Shown: positions 50,466 through 61,476 of the stretch, piece by piece
Layout of the letters: the number at the start of each line of letters is the position of its first letter
Numbering within the stretch: the first letter of the stretch is position 1
From: Lingula anatina
Taxonomy: Eukaryota; Brachiopoda; Lingulata; Lingulida; Lingulidae
Length of the DNA: 64,000 nucleotides
Assembly (NCBI RefSeq): GCF_001039355.2
Contig: NW_019774914.1
Coordinates: 1 to 64,000 of the forward strand
Direction of reading: 5' to 3'
Program-made: the position numbers and the translations under genes
The notes under the pieces: model-generated
Database searches by the model: none
Told to the model about the DNA's origin: nothing
Seen by the model: only the letters and a program-made list of their open reading frames with translations

Positions 50466-51821
50466 GTTATTTGTAATTTTAAATTAATTATATATTGCAG
50501 GGTGGGGAAAAAATAAAAAACTCCTGGAAAAAGTTTAATTCAAAAATGTTTGGCCTGAAGTTTTTTTTTTTATTTGGAATTTATCTGTGAAAAACAACTA
50601 TGATAGTTTGAAAGAGATATGCTGATGAGGGACAGAAAGTTGTTGCAGTTATATAATAATCTTAGCAATCTAGTTCTTCTTTGTTTTAGGATCTTAGACA
50701 TTGACCAGAACAACACTGTGAAGCAACAAAGTGAAAAGACTGGTGAAGTTCTGGAGAAGAGAGTGGCATATGACCAGGTACAGTAAATCTTGAAATATGT
50801 AGTTGGCCAATCTCAGTAACTACCTAGCTCCAATTGATGTTCCAGACCTGGGTGCCATAAAGAAAAGAAAATGAAGTCTGTTCAGTGATTTAAAAAGAGG
50901 TGCACCTTATGACCAACGTATAAGCCAAAATCATCAGTATTCTGTGAATCATTGCCAGAAAAATAATAATTTATCCAAGGTGTTGCAAGTGACCACCTCT
51001 GATGACACTCGAGAGAGATGTCGCTGCCCTGACTGTCGGGCAGTATGTCACAGCAATTTATGACTATGGGGAGTGATTTATTGGAAAGATCTCTGATGGG
51101 GACGAGGAGGAGGATGAAGAGGTGGAAATGTGTTTTATGGAAAAACACAAGCAGTTGCTACAATGGCCGTCTAGAGAAGATAAAATCTGGCTAAAACAAG
51201 ACACCATTTAAACCGTGATCAATGCCCCAGAGGCTTGCGAGAAATCACAACGCATGTTTAAACTGTCGGCAAAGGGCAGAGAATGAATACCGAATATGTT
51301 TTAAAAGAAGTGCATTTTTATTGTTCATGTTTAAACATGTTCATGAACAGATATTTAGGTGTTACAAGTTTGTTACTCTCAAACTCACTTTCAGAAGTTA
51401 ATTAATTAGTTGAATTTGAAGGATTATAACATTTTCGTTAAAAATGTCATTTTACCCTATTGTCCAAGGCGGAATCTTAAAATAGGGATTTTCTACTGTT
51501 TGTTTGTAAATCACAGCAAGATGTAGCCTATATGTTATGTGAATCTTAAAGCTTAATTTCAGTCTTGATTCTGTAAAAATGCAAACTGTGGAATATATTT
51601 AAACCTTTGTTATTTATGCATTTACTAGGTGTATTAATGATCTAAGAGGGTGGTTGATGAAAAATAAGTTAAAAATCAATGATAGAAAATCTGAACTTTT
51701 AGTTATAACCCAGCCACAAAATCAGAAAATATCAGAAATAATAACTCAAAATTGGATCTTGTATCATAAAGCCAACGCCCCTTGCTGAGAATCTTGGTGT
51801 TTTTTTAGATAGAACACTGCC
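50466..51821. other. Unassigned stretch
   Basis: A possible exon remnant lies at about 50691-50778 (ILDIDQNNTVKQQSEKTGE, acceptor TTTTAG, donor CAGGTA). An acidic remnant lies at about 51090-51140. The rest is AT-rich without recognisable coding sequence. Confidence 0.3.
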
Positions 51822-52294
51822 TTGCTTATCATGGATTTCTTCTCGGCGCACACAACCAACACGGTAAACAAGGAACTGAGGCGAGCCAACGCAATGGCAG
51901 CCGTCATCTCTGGAGGATGGACCTCTCTGGCCCAGCCTCTGGCCATGTCCCTGAACAAGCCGTTCAAGGGGCATTTACAGAGGTATTGGTCAGAGAGGAT
52001 GCAGAGCACCGTAGAAGCCATCATCAAAACTGGGGGAGCATACATGTAGACAAGGTCCAAACACCTTCCAAGGAACAAGTGCTCAAATGGATAAATGATG
52101 CATGGTCACATATTCCTCAAGAAACGATACAACACAGTCTTGATGCCTTTGGCATCAATCCAGCACTCAGGGGAGAACCAGAGGACATGTCCATTCCATT
52201 TATGGACAGCAACGGAGACAGCGACGGGGAGGAGTTCCTCGGGTTCACCCCTGATGACATCAATGACAGAAACCCTTTCAGAGACTGCATGTGA
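51822..52294 (+). pseudogene. pogo/Tigger-type transposase relic (DDE_1 C-terminal half)
   Basis: The first frame (51822-52049) shows MDFFSAHTTNTVNKELRRAN and SLNKPFKGHLQRYW, the block around the second catalytic Asp and the QPLD-type motif of pogo transposases. Here that motif reads QPLA, so the third catalytic Asp is gone. After a frame change near 52045 the match continues with PSKEQVLKWINDAWSHIP and FGINPALRGEPEDM, the usual end of this family. The N-terminal CENP-B-like domain is absent. Inactive. Confidence 0.82.
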
Positions 52295-52582
52295 ACAGGA
52301 TATTTCATTAACACAGTAAAAAAAGCCCAAAAAGAAAGAATCAGGCCCAAATATCATAAATAATTATCAAACTAGGTGATGAGTGACATCATAGAATTAT
52401 AATATTGAATCGAAATTAGTTAATGACATACCATCTTCCATGCTTCAATGGGATATGAATACTTCAGGTTGAGAAACAAACAGCGAATGGACATTTAGCG
52501 TAGCACGTTACAACAAGGAAAGAGCACAATCTAGCACAAGGATAGACAATGGCGGATCACTGCTCTCAGATTTAGAGAGATA

Positions 52583-52941
52583 ATGGCAGCTACAGAGAAA
52601 AGGGACACGAACAAACTGTGTGAGTCATTGTTGTGTCCAAAACCTCTGCACACACCAGCAATCCGGTATGGACAGGACTACGAGAAATGCACCATACGCA
52701 AATTTGAGAAGAGTCATAAGCTCAAAGTCTGGAAGCCCCTTATTTGGGGTCCACAGCAGATGGCTTGATTGGTGTTACTGTAGATGACATTGTAGAGGTC
52801 AAATGCCCATATAAAGGCAGACACATGATAGTTGGTCTCAGACCTGATTTCCCCTTTTTGGAATATGTGTGCGAAATGCCTAAAAAAAAACAAACAAATA
52901 CTATACTCAGCACATGCAGACATGTGCGGACATTAATGTGA
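52583..52941 (+). pseudogene. YqaJ-like nuclease fragment 1
   Basis: HTPAIRYGQDYEKCTIRKF fits the front of a YqaJ/lambda-exonuclease-type domain. In the next frame (from about 52744) VDDIVEVKCPYKGRHM shows the E-x-K catalytic pair. The frame break is near 52740, and the Asp-containing segment between them is lost. Such nucleases travel on ISL2EU-type DNA transposons in animals. Confidence 0.72.
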
Positions 52942-53113
52942 CCCCATCACAGGCATCATATGTGGTAAGCATAACACGCGAGCAAGCGAAGTCTGCTAAG
53001 TGGGGTCAGTACAGGGTTGCCTGCATCATAGTCTCAAGAATATACGAGGCCACACGCACCACCACAGATACTCCCTCTTAAGTCCCTTATAATAGGCATA
53101 TGCTAGCAAATAT

Positions 53114-53345
53114 ATGCCATTTAAGAGTGTACAGACTGGCTGGGGTATCAGGAAGGAGCCAGTTGCCAAGAAGGAGTATAGCAAGCAGATAATTCGGCAG
53201 CACAACAACTTCACCATGCAGGATAGTGGTCTGGTGCTTCATCCAAAGTACACGGAGTTTGGAGCCAGTCCTGATGCCCTAGCTAGTCAGTTGCAGCTCT
53301 TAGAGGTAAAATGCCCCTCCATTCATGGAATTCATTTATATGTTA
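53114..53345 (+). pseudogene. YqaJ-like nuclease fragment 2
   Basis: One frame carries GWGIRKEPVAKKEYSKQ, then GLVLHPKYTEFGASPDAL with the catalytic Asp, and LLEVKCPSIHG with the E-x-K pair. It is better preserved than fragment 1 in the catalytic centre but lacks both ends. It breaks where the DIRS-like leader begins. Confidence 0.75.
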
Positions 53346-53654
53346 CTTGCAATTCTGCCTGGTCTTCACTCACAAAGGGCTTACGTGAGATAGAACTAGG
53401 CCGCGCATGCTCAGTGAACTTAGTTGCCTTGTACATGCGAATCAGGTTTTCCCTTCGTCTCTGTTGTGTTTTGATTTTTTCTCCGGACTTCTTTTTGATT
53501 ACCAAGTAGTTTCTTGGTTTTCTATAAAGTTTATCGTGTATTACAACTTCTGGTTGGATTTTCGGGACGCTTTTATTGCCGGATTTTGACTTTGTGGACA
53601 TTCTGCGATCGGTTCTTTGTCTACGCCCTCAGCTAGTATTGCGCAACTCTCATC

Positions 53655-54413
53655 ATGGCGACCAAAGACCAACGGTCTTTATTTGATCAACTGGCAGCTG
53701 ATATTAGCGTTCAGCCATGTCAGGCTCTCCCCACCGGGGATGTTGCTACTGCAGGTAGTAGCAAGAACGTAACTCAGGACAGCAGATCCACCGGATCAAA
53801 TGCGTCCGTGCCTATCAGTACTCGTGCGAGCACTAAGTCTGCTGCGCAGAAGGCCTCGAAGGCTACAACTAGTGCGCCAAGCACTGCAGCCAGCACAGCT
53901 GCCCTTGAACTGAGCTCGTTGAAAGATAATCTGAAGCGGGATTTCGTCGCCAGTATGGCCGAAATGACTTCGGTTTTTCAGGACGCGTTGCGGGAGAGGG
54001 ACGATCGTTTTGATCATTTTGTAGCCAGTCTGGGGCTTAGTTCAGATGCCTCTGTCACCAGGAGAATTGCCCCCGGAAACGATCCACCGGACGTTTCCGT
54101 GAGGGAGGATGAGTGCGGTGTGGAGCAGCCAAGGGAAGAAGCTAATCCCTCGGGGTCAGCAAATCTTTATGACATTATCAGTAGCGATATCACAGGGATC
54201 GACCGTGTGGGACCGGAGGTTTCCGTCGCGCTGGTTAATCTGGTGTCGGATATTATGCGGGAGAAGATGCCGGAGGATAAACTGCAGGAGTTACGTAACA
54301 AGCACGATCGCCCAGCCAATGTGGATGGTTTTACGGCTCCCCGCGTTAACCCCGAAATATGGACAGGGCTCACTGCTGCATTCCTAGTAGAAAAAGGGAA
54401 AGTAGGGAAATGA
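53655..54413 (+). pseudogene. DIRS-like retroelement ORF1 (gag-like), 3' truncated
   Basis: The ATG at 53655 (CATCATGGCG context) opens 252 codons. A Ser/Thr/Ala-rich start is followed by a helical segment (ELSSLKDNLKRDFVASM), acidic stretches and LRNKHDRPANVDG with APRVNPEIWTGLT, a signature I associate with DIRS-type ORF1. The frame then leaves the pattern and stops, so the element is cut near 54375. No reverse transcriptase or tyrosine recombinase follows. Confidence 0.62.
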
Positions 54414-54546
54414 GACTGCTCCTCAGCGGTCCTGCCCCTCAGTATTAAGGTTTTTAAGTATAAATATTGACTTTTCTACAATGTGCCAACAACATATAAG
54501 TGTAACTTACAATAATTCAATTATCAGTTATTACATGTCTCTTGTT

Positions 54547-54577
<31 letters not shown>

Positions 54578-54890
54578 TTTCAATTGTGCATAAATGCTCC
54601 AGACTGTTGAGCACTCTGTACCACACTCACACTTGTTATATATAAAATTCTTTAAAATTCAACGAAACATTGGAGTCCATGCTGATGAAAGTGACAGGAA
54701 GACATGAATGAGACCAATAGTTACAGCACGTTAGCTTTGGTTATAACACTGCTAAAAACAATATCACTGGATACTTGCCCTGGGTATGCCCGTGAAAAGC
54801 CATATGTCCTAAAGGTTACGGGAATGATCACCATAATAATAATTAAAGAATCAATAGAAGAAACCAAATCAAATTCACACTTACTTTTAG
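54414..54890. other. AT-rich spacer with (TTTA)n
   Basis: Contains a TTTA microsatellite (about 54546-54580). The open frame from 54704 to the acceptor-like CTTTTAG at 54890 has no recognisable domain. Confidence 0.5.
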
Positions 54891-55435
54891 CTATGCCTGG
54901 GCAGAAATGCAAGTACTGTAGCCTAAGATTCTCTTGCTCGAACAGAAGACGACATGAAGCAAGTGCCCACGAGAAATTTAAATGTCATGTCAAGAACTGC
55001 GACAGAGCGTATTTAACTGAAGAGGAATTGTTGAAACACAAGGAGGCCAGACACCAGGAGCCCTTGGTGTTGGCTGTCAATACAGAAGAAGAGACCTCTT
55101 TACTTGACTCAAGAAAATCACCCCAGCCTGAGCCCGCAGAGAAAAGAGAAGAGCCCCCAACAAAAGTACTAGTAAGACCCACACAAGGGGGAAAAGGGAT
55201 CAGGATGGATATGACCCCCATACCGCCAATTGAGGGCTGGAGTTCAGAAGATGAGGAAGAACCCTGCATCGCCATACCATCCCTTCCCTCCCCCATATCA
55301 AGAGAGGAGGGAATTGCCAAATTGTATGCTCGGGTCAGGAAATCTTCGGAGAAAGAAGTAATTTACCCAGATGGCAAGAAGGAGATAACCAGAAATTTTT
55401 ACTGTTTCATTAAATTAATTTTTAATATTTGCTAG
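54891..55435 (+). CDS. Small C2H2 zinc-finger protein, probably transposon-associated
   Basis: After a TTACTTTTAG acceptor the frame runs from an ATG at 54893 to TAG 55433-55435, about 180 residues. Two fingers are visible: CKYCSLRFSCSNRRRHEASAH, and a second with C-x4-C and H-x4-H spacing ending LLKHKEARH. Acidic, Pro-rich sequence follows, with a C-terminal REEGIAKLYARVRK and YPDGKKE. It could bind nucleic acid in the nucleus. It sits among transposon relics and I do not recognise the family. The frame also extends upstream to 54704, but the acceptor makes that part unlikely to be coding. Confidence 0.5.
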
Positions 55436-56438
55436 TTGATTTTTTTAAATTCCACTTTAACTCCTAATTGCCTATGGAGTTATGAACTATGAACTGTTAC
55501 TGACATTGAATATGAAATTCAATATTAATTTGTCAAGAATTTTTTTTAATTGAATAAATGGGTGTTAAGATACTTCACCACTCGTTGTTGATTCAGGAGA
55601 ACCAAGTTTAAAAGGATGGGGGCAGTGTAACAATTGGGGTCAGTGAGGCTACGAATCTGCTATAAGAAATCATTAATAAGTGTTCAAATAAAATCTACTA
55701 GACGTGACTATCCAAAACTGCACTTGGCTTCTTTTCTTAAAATTTATTAAATTGTCTATCTTTATTGAATCTAATTTATATTATTTTTCAGGGAAAAGTG
55801 TGTTAATGATGCTTCTTATTACTCAATTTTTTATTCTATACACCTAAAAAAACATTTTATGTTTTATTGAAATTCACTGAGTAACAGGTACCTATTTCAA
55901 TAATTTACTAAAAAATGTTTATTGTACAAACTGTAAAATGTTTAAAACTGGAATGTAATTATTTTGTTTGACAGTTAAATGCATAATTTTTATTTTAACC
56001 ATGTATTGCATAATACATTCACTGACATTAACACTATGATATTTAACTATCTTATTATTTCAAGTGAACCATGCAGTCATGTAATAAGGCATCCCTTCAG
56101 TGTTTATGTCACAAAGTAGAGATTTCTGGAAAGTTAACATCTTTCACATCTGTAAGCTGGGGTACATTTAAAAAAGCAGCTGGTATTTGCAAAGATACAT
56201 GCTACAATACAATCAAGAGTCACTGGTAAGATGGGCCAGTTGAAGCATATCACAGAGCTTGTTACCAAGATTACACCAACACAGAACACCTTACAAGGCT
56301 GAAAAAGAAAAGGTCATAAGTTGTGTGTGTCTCTCTAACTCCAAGAATGATACCAAAAAGGCACAGTTGTTGAATTTGTATCCAAATTCCTGTCCTGGGG
56401 CTGATGGTGCACTGATTGTTGAAATACATTCTCCACAG
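55436..56438. other. AT-rich stretch with a possible decayed exon
   Basis: Mostly non-coding. Around 56085-56230 a frame reads CLCHKVEISGKLTSFTSVSW and onward, which may be a decayed exon of the protease-bearing element that follows. No intact gene. Confidence 0.35.
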
Positions 56439-56665
56439 ACAAGTTGGTGGTCAGGATTGTGGCCTATTTGCCATTGCAACAGCTGTGTGTTTATATAATT
56501 AGCTATAACAAGGTTGACCTGTATGACATTGTTTTCAGTCAAGAGCAGATGAGAAGACACTTGTATGAGAGTTTTTGTAGGGGGAAACTGGTAATGTTTC
56601 CATATGAGGTTAAGACCCAATCAGTAAAGGTGACATACAGGTATATAACTATATCAAAAGAGTAG
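56439..56665 (+). pseudogene. Ulp1/C48-like protease C-terminal fragment
   Basis: After a CTCCACAG acceptor one frame reads QVGGQDCGLFAIATAVCLYN, the family block with the catalytic Cys in Q-x3-DCG context, then stops. Another frame from about 56505 continues the expected helix (VFSQEQMRRHLYESF) to FPYEVK. The His and Asp of the triad are not present here. Such SUMO-protease-like domains are often carried by transposons. Confidence 0.7.
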
Positions 56666-56766
56666 TTTTACAATCATTACATGGTTTTAAAATAAAAAAA
56701 AATACAGGTAGACCTCTAAACAACTTATCTTAGAACCTAATCTAATATTTTGGCATTTATTTTAAG

Positions 56767-57227
56767 ACAAGTGTGACATTAATGTTGAAAAAGATGTCCT
56801 AACTGACCCTGCTGTTAAAATTGCCAATAGAAACCCATCACTGGCACTGGACATAGATAAAATTCTAAATGATAATATCCCAGGGTCTAGTGGACACCCC
56901 CCCCCCCCTCCCCCTGATCAGACCTTTGTCCAATTTGGAATAGACTTGAATCTTGCAAGACTATACAGAAGAGATGTGCTGGCTTTGGATGATGAGGAAC
57001 ACAATACTAAGGCAAACAGATACCAAGCCTACAGACTATTCACACTATGGGTACATGGTTGTTTGTACATGCTAATTCCCAACCAAGGGCGCAAACTCCG
57101 TACCCAAGTAAATGAGAGATTATGTCAGCAACTTGGCAGTAATCTTCGTCGTACAACAGCCTTCCACCCCCAGGTGAATGGACAATGTGAACGCTACCAC
57201 AGCAAAAAGCCAAACATGGAAGCATGA
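56767..57227 (+). pseudogene. Chimeric relic: P2X7-like domain fragment joined to integrase fragment
   Basis: The frame to 57060 includes a Pro run, then LYRRDVLALDDEEHNTKA and RYQAYRLFTLWVHG, like the Cys/His-rich domain seen in P2X7 tails and in many transposon-linked proteins. Without a frame change it passes to NQGRKLRTQVNERL and TTAFHPQVNGQCERYH, the end of a Gypsy-type integrase core, with the final Glu kept and the second Asp position now Asn. It stops at 57225. Two unrelated elements appear joined near 57070. Confidence 0.65.
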
Positions 57228-57763
57228 CAGGAAGTATTTCTCTTGCAAGCGTCCAAATGGAAAAAGAGGAAGGGCTGAATATTCTAGACAAAGTGAAAGA
57301 GTGGGTAAGGAAAATTCCTCTTAAGCCCTGATATCAGCCGAGAAGTTCCAGCTGAGAGTGAAGCCATGAAAATCAAAGGGGAAGATGGTTCAGTTCAGTT
57401 ACATGCCAAACACAACATGGTTTTTACCAATAAAGAAGCTTTCTGGCAGTACAAAGAAATATTTCCTTATGATAAGATTGGCCTCACACCGTTTCAAGCT
57501 TTAGTTCCCCCTAATCTTAAAAAAATGTCTGAAACAGGTCATCGCAAGTAAGGGAATCTGCGTATTCACTACAGTTTGCGCACTTGTACTAATTTTTTTT
57601 GCCTAGCTTTCTCGAAACCATTCGCAATTTTCTTCGCTATTACCGTACGGCTTTTTGCCCAGAAGTAAATATTGAAATCTCAAACCCCAACTCTTTTGGC
57701 TGCAGAGAAAAGAAACATAACAACAAATGCTCTCGCTCTGTGGGCATTTGCACAGCTGTCACA
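57228..57763. other. Spacer
   Basis: A short open frame (57366-57551, MKIKGEDGSVQLHAKHNMVF) has no recognised domain. The rest is the upstream region of the Myb-like gene. Confidence 0.35.
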
Positions 57764-58621
57764 ATGGAGGACCCAATATGGTTCCCGAAGAAGCGCAATA
57801 GATTTTCTGACAAGGAGATTGATATCATCGTGGACGAAGTGTCTTCTAATCCAACTCTTTTTTACCAACTGTCAAACAATGTTACACAAAAATTGAAGGA
57901 GATTTGGAAAAGGATAACTCGAAAGTTAGTAGCCACTTTCATTTTCATACTTAAGCGAAACCCCCTAATAGTACCCCCTGCCCCTTTTAGTGTGTAAAGA
58001 GGGGGGGTGGATGTCTAGCAAAGCATCCTGTGTTACTTGTGTAATTTCGTCACAGCAAATCCTAACCTAGTAATATTATATATAATAATATCGCTTTATA
58101 AGTTGAAATTTTTATTTGTGAAAAAATGTGATTTTTAATTCCTAAAAACTGGGGAAAGTTTAAAGAAATAAATTAATTACAGTTATTTATACAGGTATAC
58201 ATTGTTTTTTTTTTTAAATCAGGACCAACAGTGTTTCCTTGAATGTAAGGAAATTTACTGAAGTAAGAAGGAAGTGGTACGACTGCTCTAGTCTTACCAA
58301 AAGAAAAGAAGTGGAGAGAAGAAAGGAGATGAGGAGGACTGGGGGAGGGCCAGAACCTCCCCAGCTTACAGCGAGGAAGCAAAAAGTATGTTTATAAAAA
58401 TTAATTTCAAATTATTATTTTTTTAAAAAAGTGTGTCCTGTTTCTATTATTATAATTATTATATAATTTTTTTAATGTATATTTTTTGTCTAGGTCATAG
58501 AGATCATTGAAGATGTGGCGGTGGAGGGTGTTTGGGGCTTTGCAAACGCCAAATTACGCATGCGCAAAGACTTAACGACTGGGTCGGAGCTGCACCAAAT
58601 ATCTTGCGCAAATAGCGCATG
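57764..58621 (+). CDS. Myb/SANT-like (NAIF1/Harbinger-partner type) DNA-binding protein, three exons
   Basis: Exon 1 is 57764-57924 (ATG in ACAATGG context; donor GTTAGT). Exon 2 is 58223-58385 (AAATCAG acceptor, GTATGT donor). Exon 3 is 58495-58621 (GTCTAG acceptor, TGA stop). The phases fit exactly, giving about 150 residues. Exon 1 has FSDKEIDIIVDEV and LKEIWKRITRK; exon 2 has EVRRKWYDCSSLTKRKEVE and RRTGGGPEPPQLT; exon 3 starts VIEIIEDVAVEGV. This is the trihelix/Myb pattern with a GGGP-P linker found in NAIF1 and in the second protein of Harbinger transposons, which brings the nuclease to DNA and to the nucleus. The C-terminal tail after VEGVWG runs into TTGCGCAA-rich repeat DNA and may be foreign. 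Confidence 0.68.
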
Positions 58622-59411
58622 ATTTTGCGCAAAATTACATTGCGTAATGTTTGTGAAAGGGTCTGTTCGCAAAAAGGGACTTTGCGCAATTGCCCATATT
58701 GTGAAATGTTTTGTGATAGCCGGCCCAGATTCTTATCAATGGCTAAGGAAATTGAAAAAATTGATCTGTTTTCAACATAACATCTTTTGACCCTGTCAAA
58801 TTTAATTTTGAGTTTACAGACCATTTTGCTTGGAATGTAATAATTTTTAATGTGTTACTAATAATGAATTTTATGAGTTAAAGAAGGAAATGACAGATAT
58901 GGCCTTGTGGTTAGAGTGTATGCCTCCAGAGCGGGAGGGTTCAACCCTGTCCAGGCACATACCAGTCCTTTATAAATGGTAATTTTTTGATGATATTTAA
59001 GAAACTCGAAGGGAATTCTCAGAGTTTACCAGAGAGTTATCCCACAAAATAAAACCTGGTCTTTCTGGTTAAATTTTGTTCATAGAAATTGCTTTTTATA
59101 CATTTCTCTATAACTTATCTAAGAAAATTTTGTTTGAAAAACCTATGAGGCAAAAATGAAGGCATGCAGGAAATTACTAGAAGGTTTGTGCCCAATTTTT
59201 TTAATCAAAAGCACTAGAATAGAGGACTTGACAAATGATATATTTTTATCTTCTTATTCTGTCCTCCACTTAATTACTTCTTTTATAAACATAGGCAATT
59301 GCATCATTATGCACAACATATTGAAGAGAATTGGAAACATTAAATTAATGTGAAGTTAAAGGGTTCTTGGTGAATAACGGAACATACAGCAGTCTCTATC
59401 TTCCTGCTTAT
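58622..59411. other. Spacer with GCGCAA-rich stretch and SINE head
   Basis: From about 58560 to 58690 GCGCAA/TTGCGC motifs recur in both orientations. A tRNA-derived SINE head follows (58896-58985). The open frame at 59156-59353 has no recognised domain. Confidence 0.45.
58896..58985 (+). repeat. tRNA-derived SINE head
   Basis: GGCCTTGTGGTTAGAGTG fits a diverged RNA polymerase III A box. GGGAGGGTTCAACCC, about 30 bp on, fits the B box (GGTTCRA type) with its flanking stem. The sequence continues into a CCAGGCACATACCAGTCC stretch typical of invertebrate SINEs. No intact tRNA acceptor stem is seen, so this is not called as a tRNA gene. Confidence 0.65.
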
Positions 59412-59818
59412 AGCATCAACAGTGTGTCCAAAGTTCGCTGAGACAACCCAAGCGTACGTAGGAAATGGATAGATTTATGTTCCAAGACAAAGCGCACAGA
59501 AAAACAATGGAGAAAGTATGGGGAAGACAGTGGGTGGTGACTGCCCCAAAGAACTGTCCCCTTTAGAACAAAAGGTAAGTTTTAAATAAAATTGTAAAAA
59601 AAAAATAATAATAAAAATAACAAAAAAGGTAAGGTGTTATAAATAAAATTGATTACCTACTGCTGTATATTTTAATATCAAATTTAATATGAATTAAAAT
59701 TCAATGAGGTGTATCTTATTTTGTTTATTAAATTTCAGATAATTGAGATTATAGGGGAATTACCCCTCCAAGGTGTTGTTGGGGGCCCAGAAAAAGAAGA
59801 ACCACCATCTACCTGTAT
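59412..59818 (+). pseudogene. Second Myb/SANT-like relic, related to 57764-58621
   Basis: A frame near 59412-59515 reads SINSVSKVR, a stop, then RRKWIDLCSKTKRTEKQWRK. After a slip near 59516 another frame reads MGKTVGGDCPKELSPLEQK to a GTAAGT donor (59575). After a TTTCAG acceptor (59739) the next exon reads IIEIIGELPLQGVVGG to about 59818. The order of motifs copies the neighbour, but a stop and a frame break show decay. Confidence 0.68.
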
Positions 59819-60237
59819 GTAATATTTCTTACTAATATATTTCCTACATCTAAAGAATTACCAAGAAATAATAAGCATTTGCTTACTATACCACATACAT
59901 TTGTAGTTTGTTTGTGTTACATCAATTAGCACATTATTTATGAGAATTACCCTATTGTATGACATATTCAAGGTTTTAGATTTTAACATGACATTAACAT
60001 TTACCTGTAATCATTGTAGGTAATGAACCTCTAGTGGCCGCCAAAACATCTTTAACTTTTAAGTCAGTACATAAGTCCGGTTGCAGGGAAATTGCCTTTT
60101 TTAAATTGCCTTTCTATTGCGGATCAGAGTGGTCTCTTGCAGAAATGTGCAACTTTTTACTCTTACAAATTACATTAGAATTATTTTTACAATTATTGCA
60201 ATATCCAATTATCCAAACAACTATCCTTAAATTCCAG

Positions 60238-60496
60238 ACAGGAAGGATGTTGATCTGTTCTACGAAAAAGCCCCATTCCCAGGTCTGCTCAACGAAGAGA
60301 ACTTCAAAATCCATCACCAGCTAGGGTAGAGGGCCTTTGGCAGCGTCTTCTTGGACTCTGAGCTGTCGTTGGGCAACTTGGTGGCCATTAAATTCCTCAA
60401 CAAAATGGACAGCCAGGTGTTAGAAGATTTGTTTTATGAGGGACTACTCCTCTACTGCATAAATAAGGCAGTATCGGGGATCAAGATTGCACACAG
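60238..60496 (+). pseudogene. Protein-kinase N-lobe fragment with stop in the glycine loop
   Basis: The exon between a TTCCAG acceptor and a CAGGTT donor reads KAPFPGLLNEENFKIHHQLG, then TAG, then RAFGSVFLDSEL and NLVAIKFLNKM. AFGSVF is the end of the Gly-rich loop, VAIK holds the ATP-anchoring Lys, and EDLFYEGLLL would carry the helix-C Glu. The C-lobe is not found. The in-frame TAG falls inside the loop. It is probably a captured gene on a transposon, now dead. Confidence 0.65.
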
Positions 60497-61476
60497 GTTT
60501 ATTTTTAATTTTTATGTCTTTCTACCTCCCTTCAAAGCTTTTTTAATTTTTTCAACTATTCTAAACTATACTATGACAAAGACAATAAGTGGTCAATCAT
60601 TGTTTGTGATCAATATTTTGATTGCTTTATTCTTACATGTAGAGCTGATTAAAAGAAGAATCTCACAATGACTTGAGGATAAAAGATGTTCATTTTTTAT
60701 ATGAGCCCCTGCCTCAGACAAGCTAATTATTCACGGTTGAAAAGACATAAGTGAGATATATGTGAAAATCAGGTTGGGCTTGATATCTACTCAAAACTTA
60801 TGTGGACATTTTCAGTCCATATGCTAGCAGGCGGCCATGTTTATTCCTGCCATGAGGTAGCTGCTACATGCTTACATAGGATAGATAGATGGAAGTGTAC
60901 GTAACTTTTGTACAAAAAGAACAACTCAAAAAAAAAAGGGGGGGGGGTTGAAAGGGAAGCAGGGGTTGGAATTAGTAAAATATTTTCAGTGGCAAGCAGA
61001 AATAGAAAATTCATTTTCATATAATGCATGCTATCAAAAACGGAAAATATGGATGAGAAATGGAGTCTAAATGTTAGTTAGTATATTTAATTTCTATTCT
61101 TATTTCTTAGGTTTCAGAAAGATAAAAGATATTTAGATAATGTCATGAAGTACATGTCATGTAATTTAGACAAATAAAACACTTCATTATAAGCAATTAC
61201 TCTTTTACCTTCTTAAATATAGCCTAAGTGTGCTGACATCAGTCTTTATCTTTACAGCAGCAAGCAACGAGACCATAAAACCAAATATTTGTGTTCAAGA
61301 AACAATGAAAATTAAAGATTAAGTAACACCTGTCCAAAGCTGGGGCATTATGGAGTCATAAACAGTCATTAAAAACATTAACGCTCTCCACAGATCCTAT
61401 CATTGCTATATTACACTATATACCATTCATACTTTGGGACTTTACAACCTATGAACCAATGAAACCTCAGGCAAGT
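60497..61476. other. AT-rich stretch, nothing recognised
   Basis: Short runs of A and G (about 60925-60950) only. No gene or repeat family recognised. Confidence 0.5.

Noticed and set aside
53332-53601. Minus-strand ORF with KSGNKSVPKIQPEV
   Set aside because: No domain and lies over the non-coding leader of the DIRS-like element; composition-driven.
58896-58985. tRNA gene
   Set aside because: A- and B-box-like motifs are present but no acceptor stem or clear anticodon stem; better explained as a SINE head.
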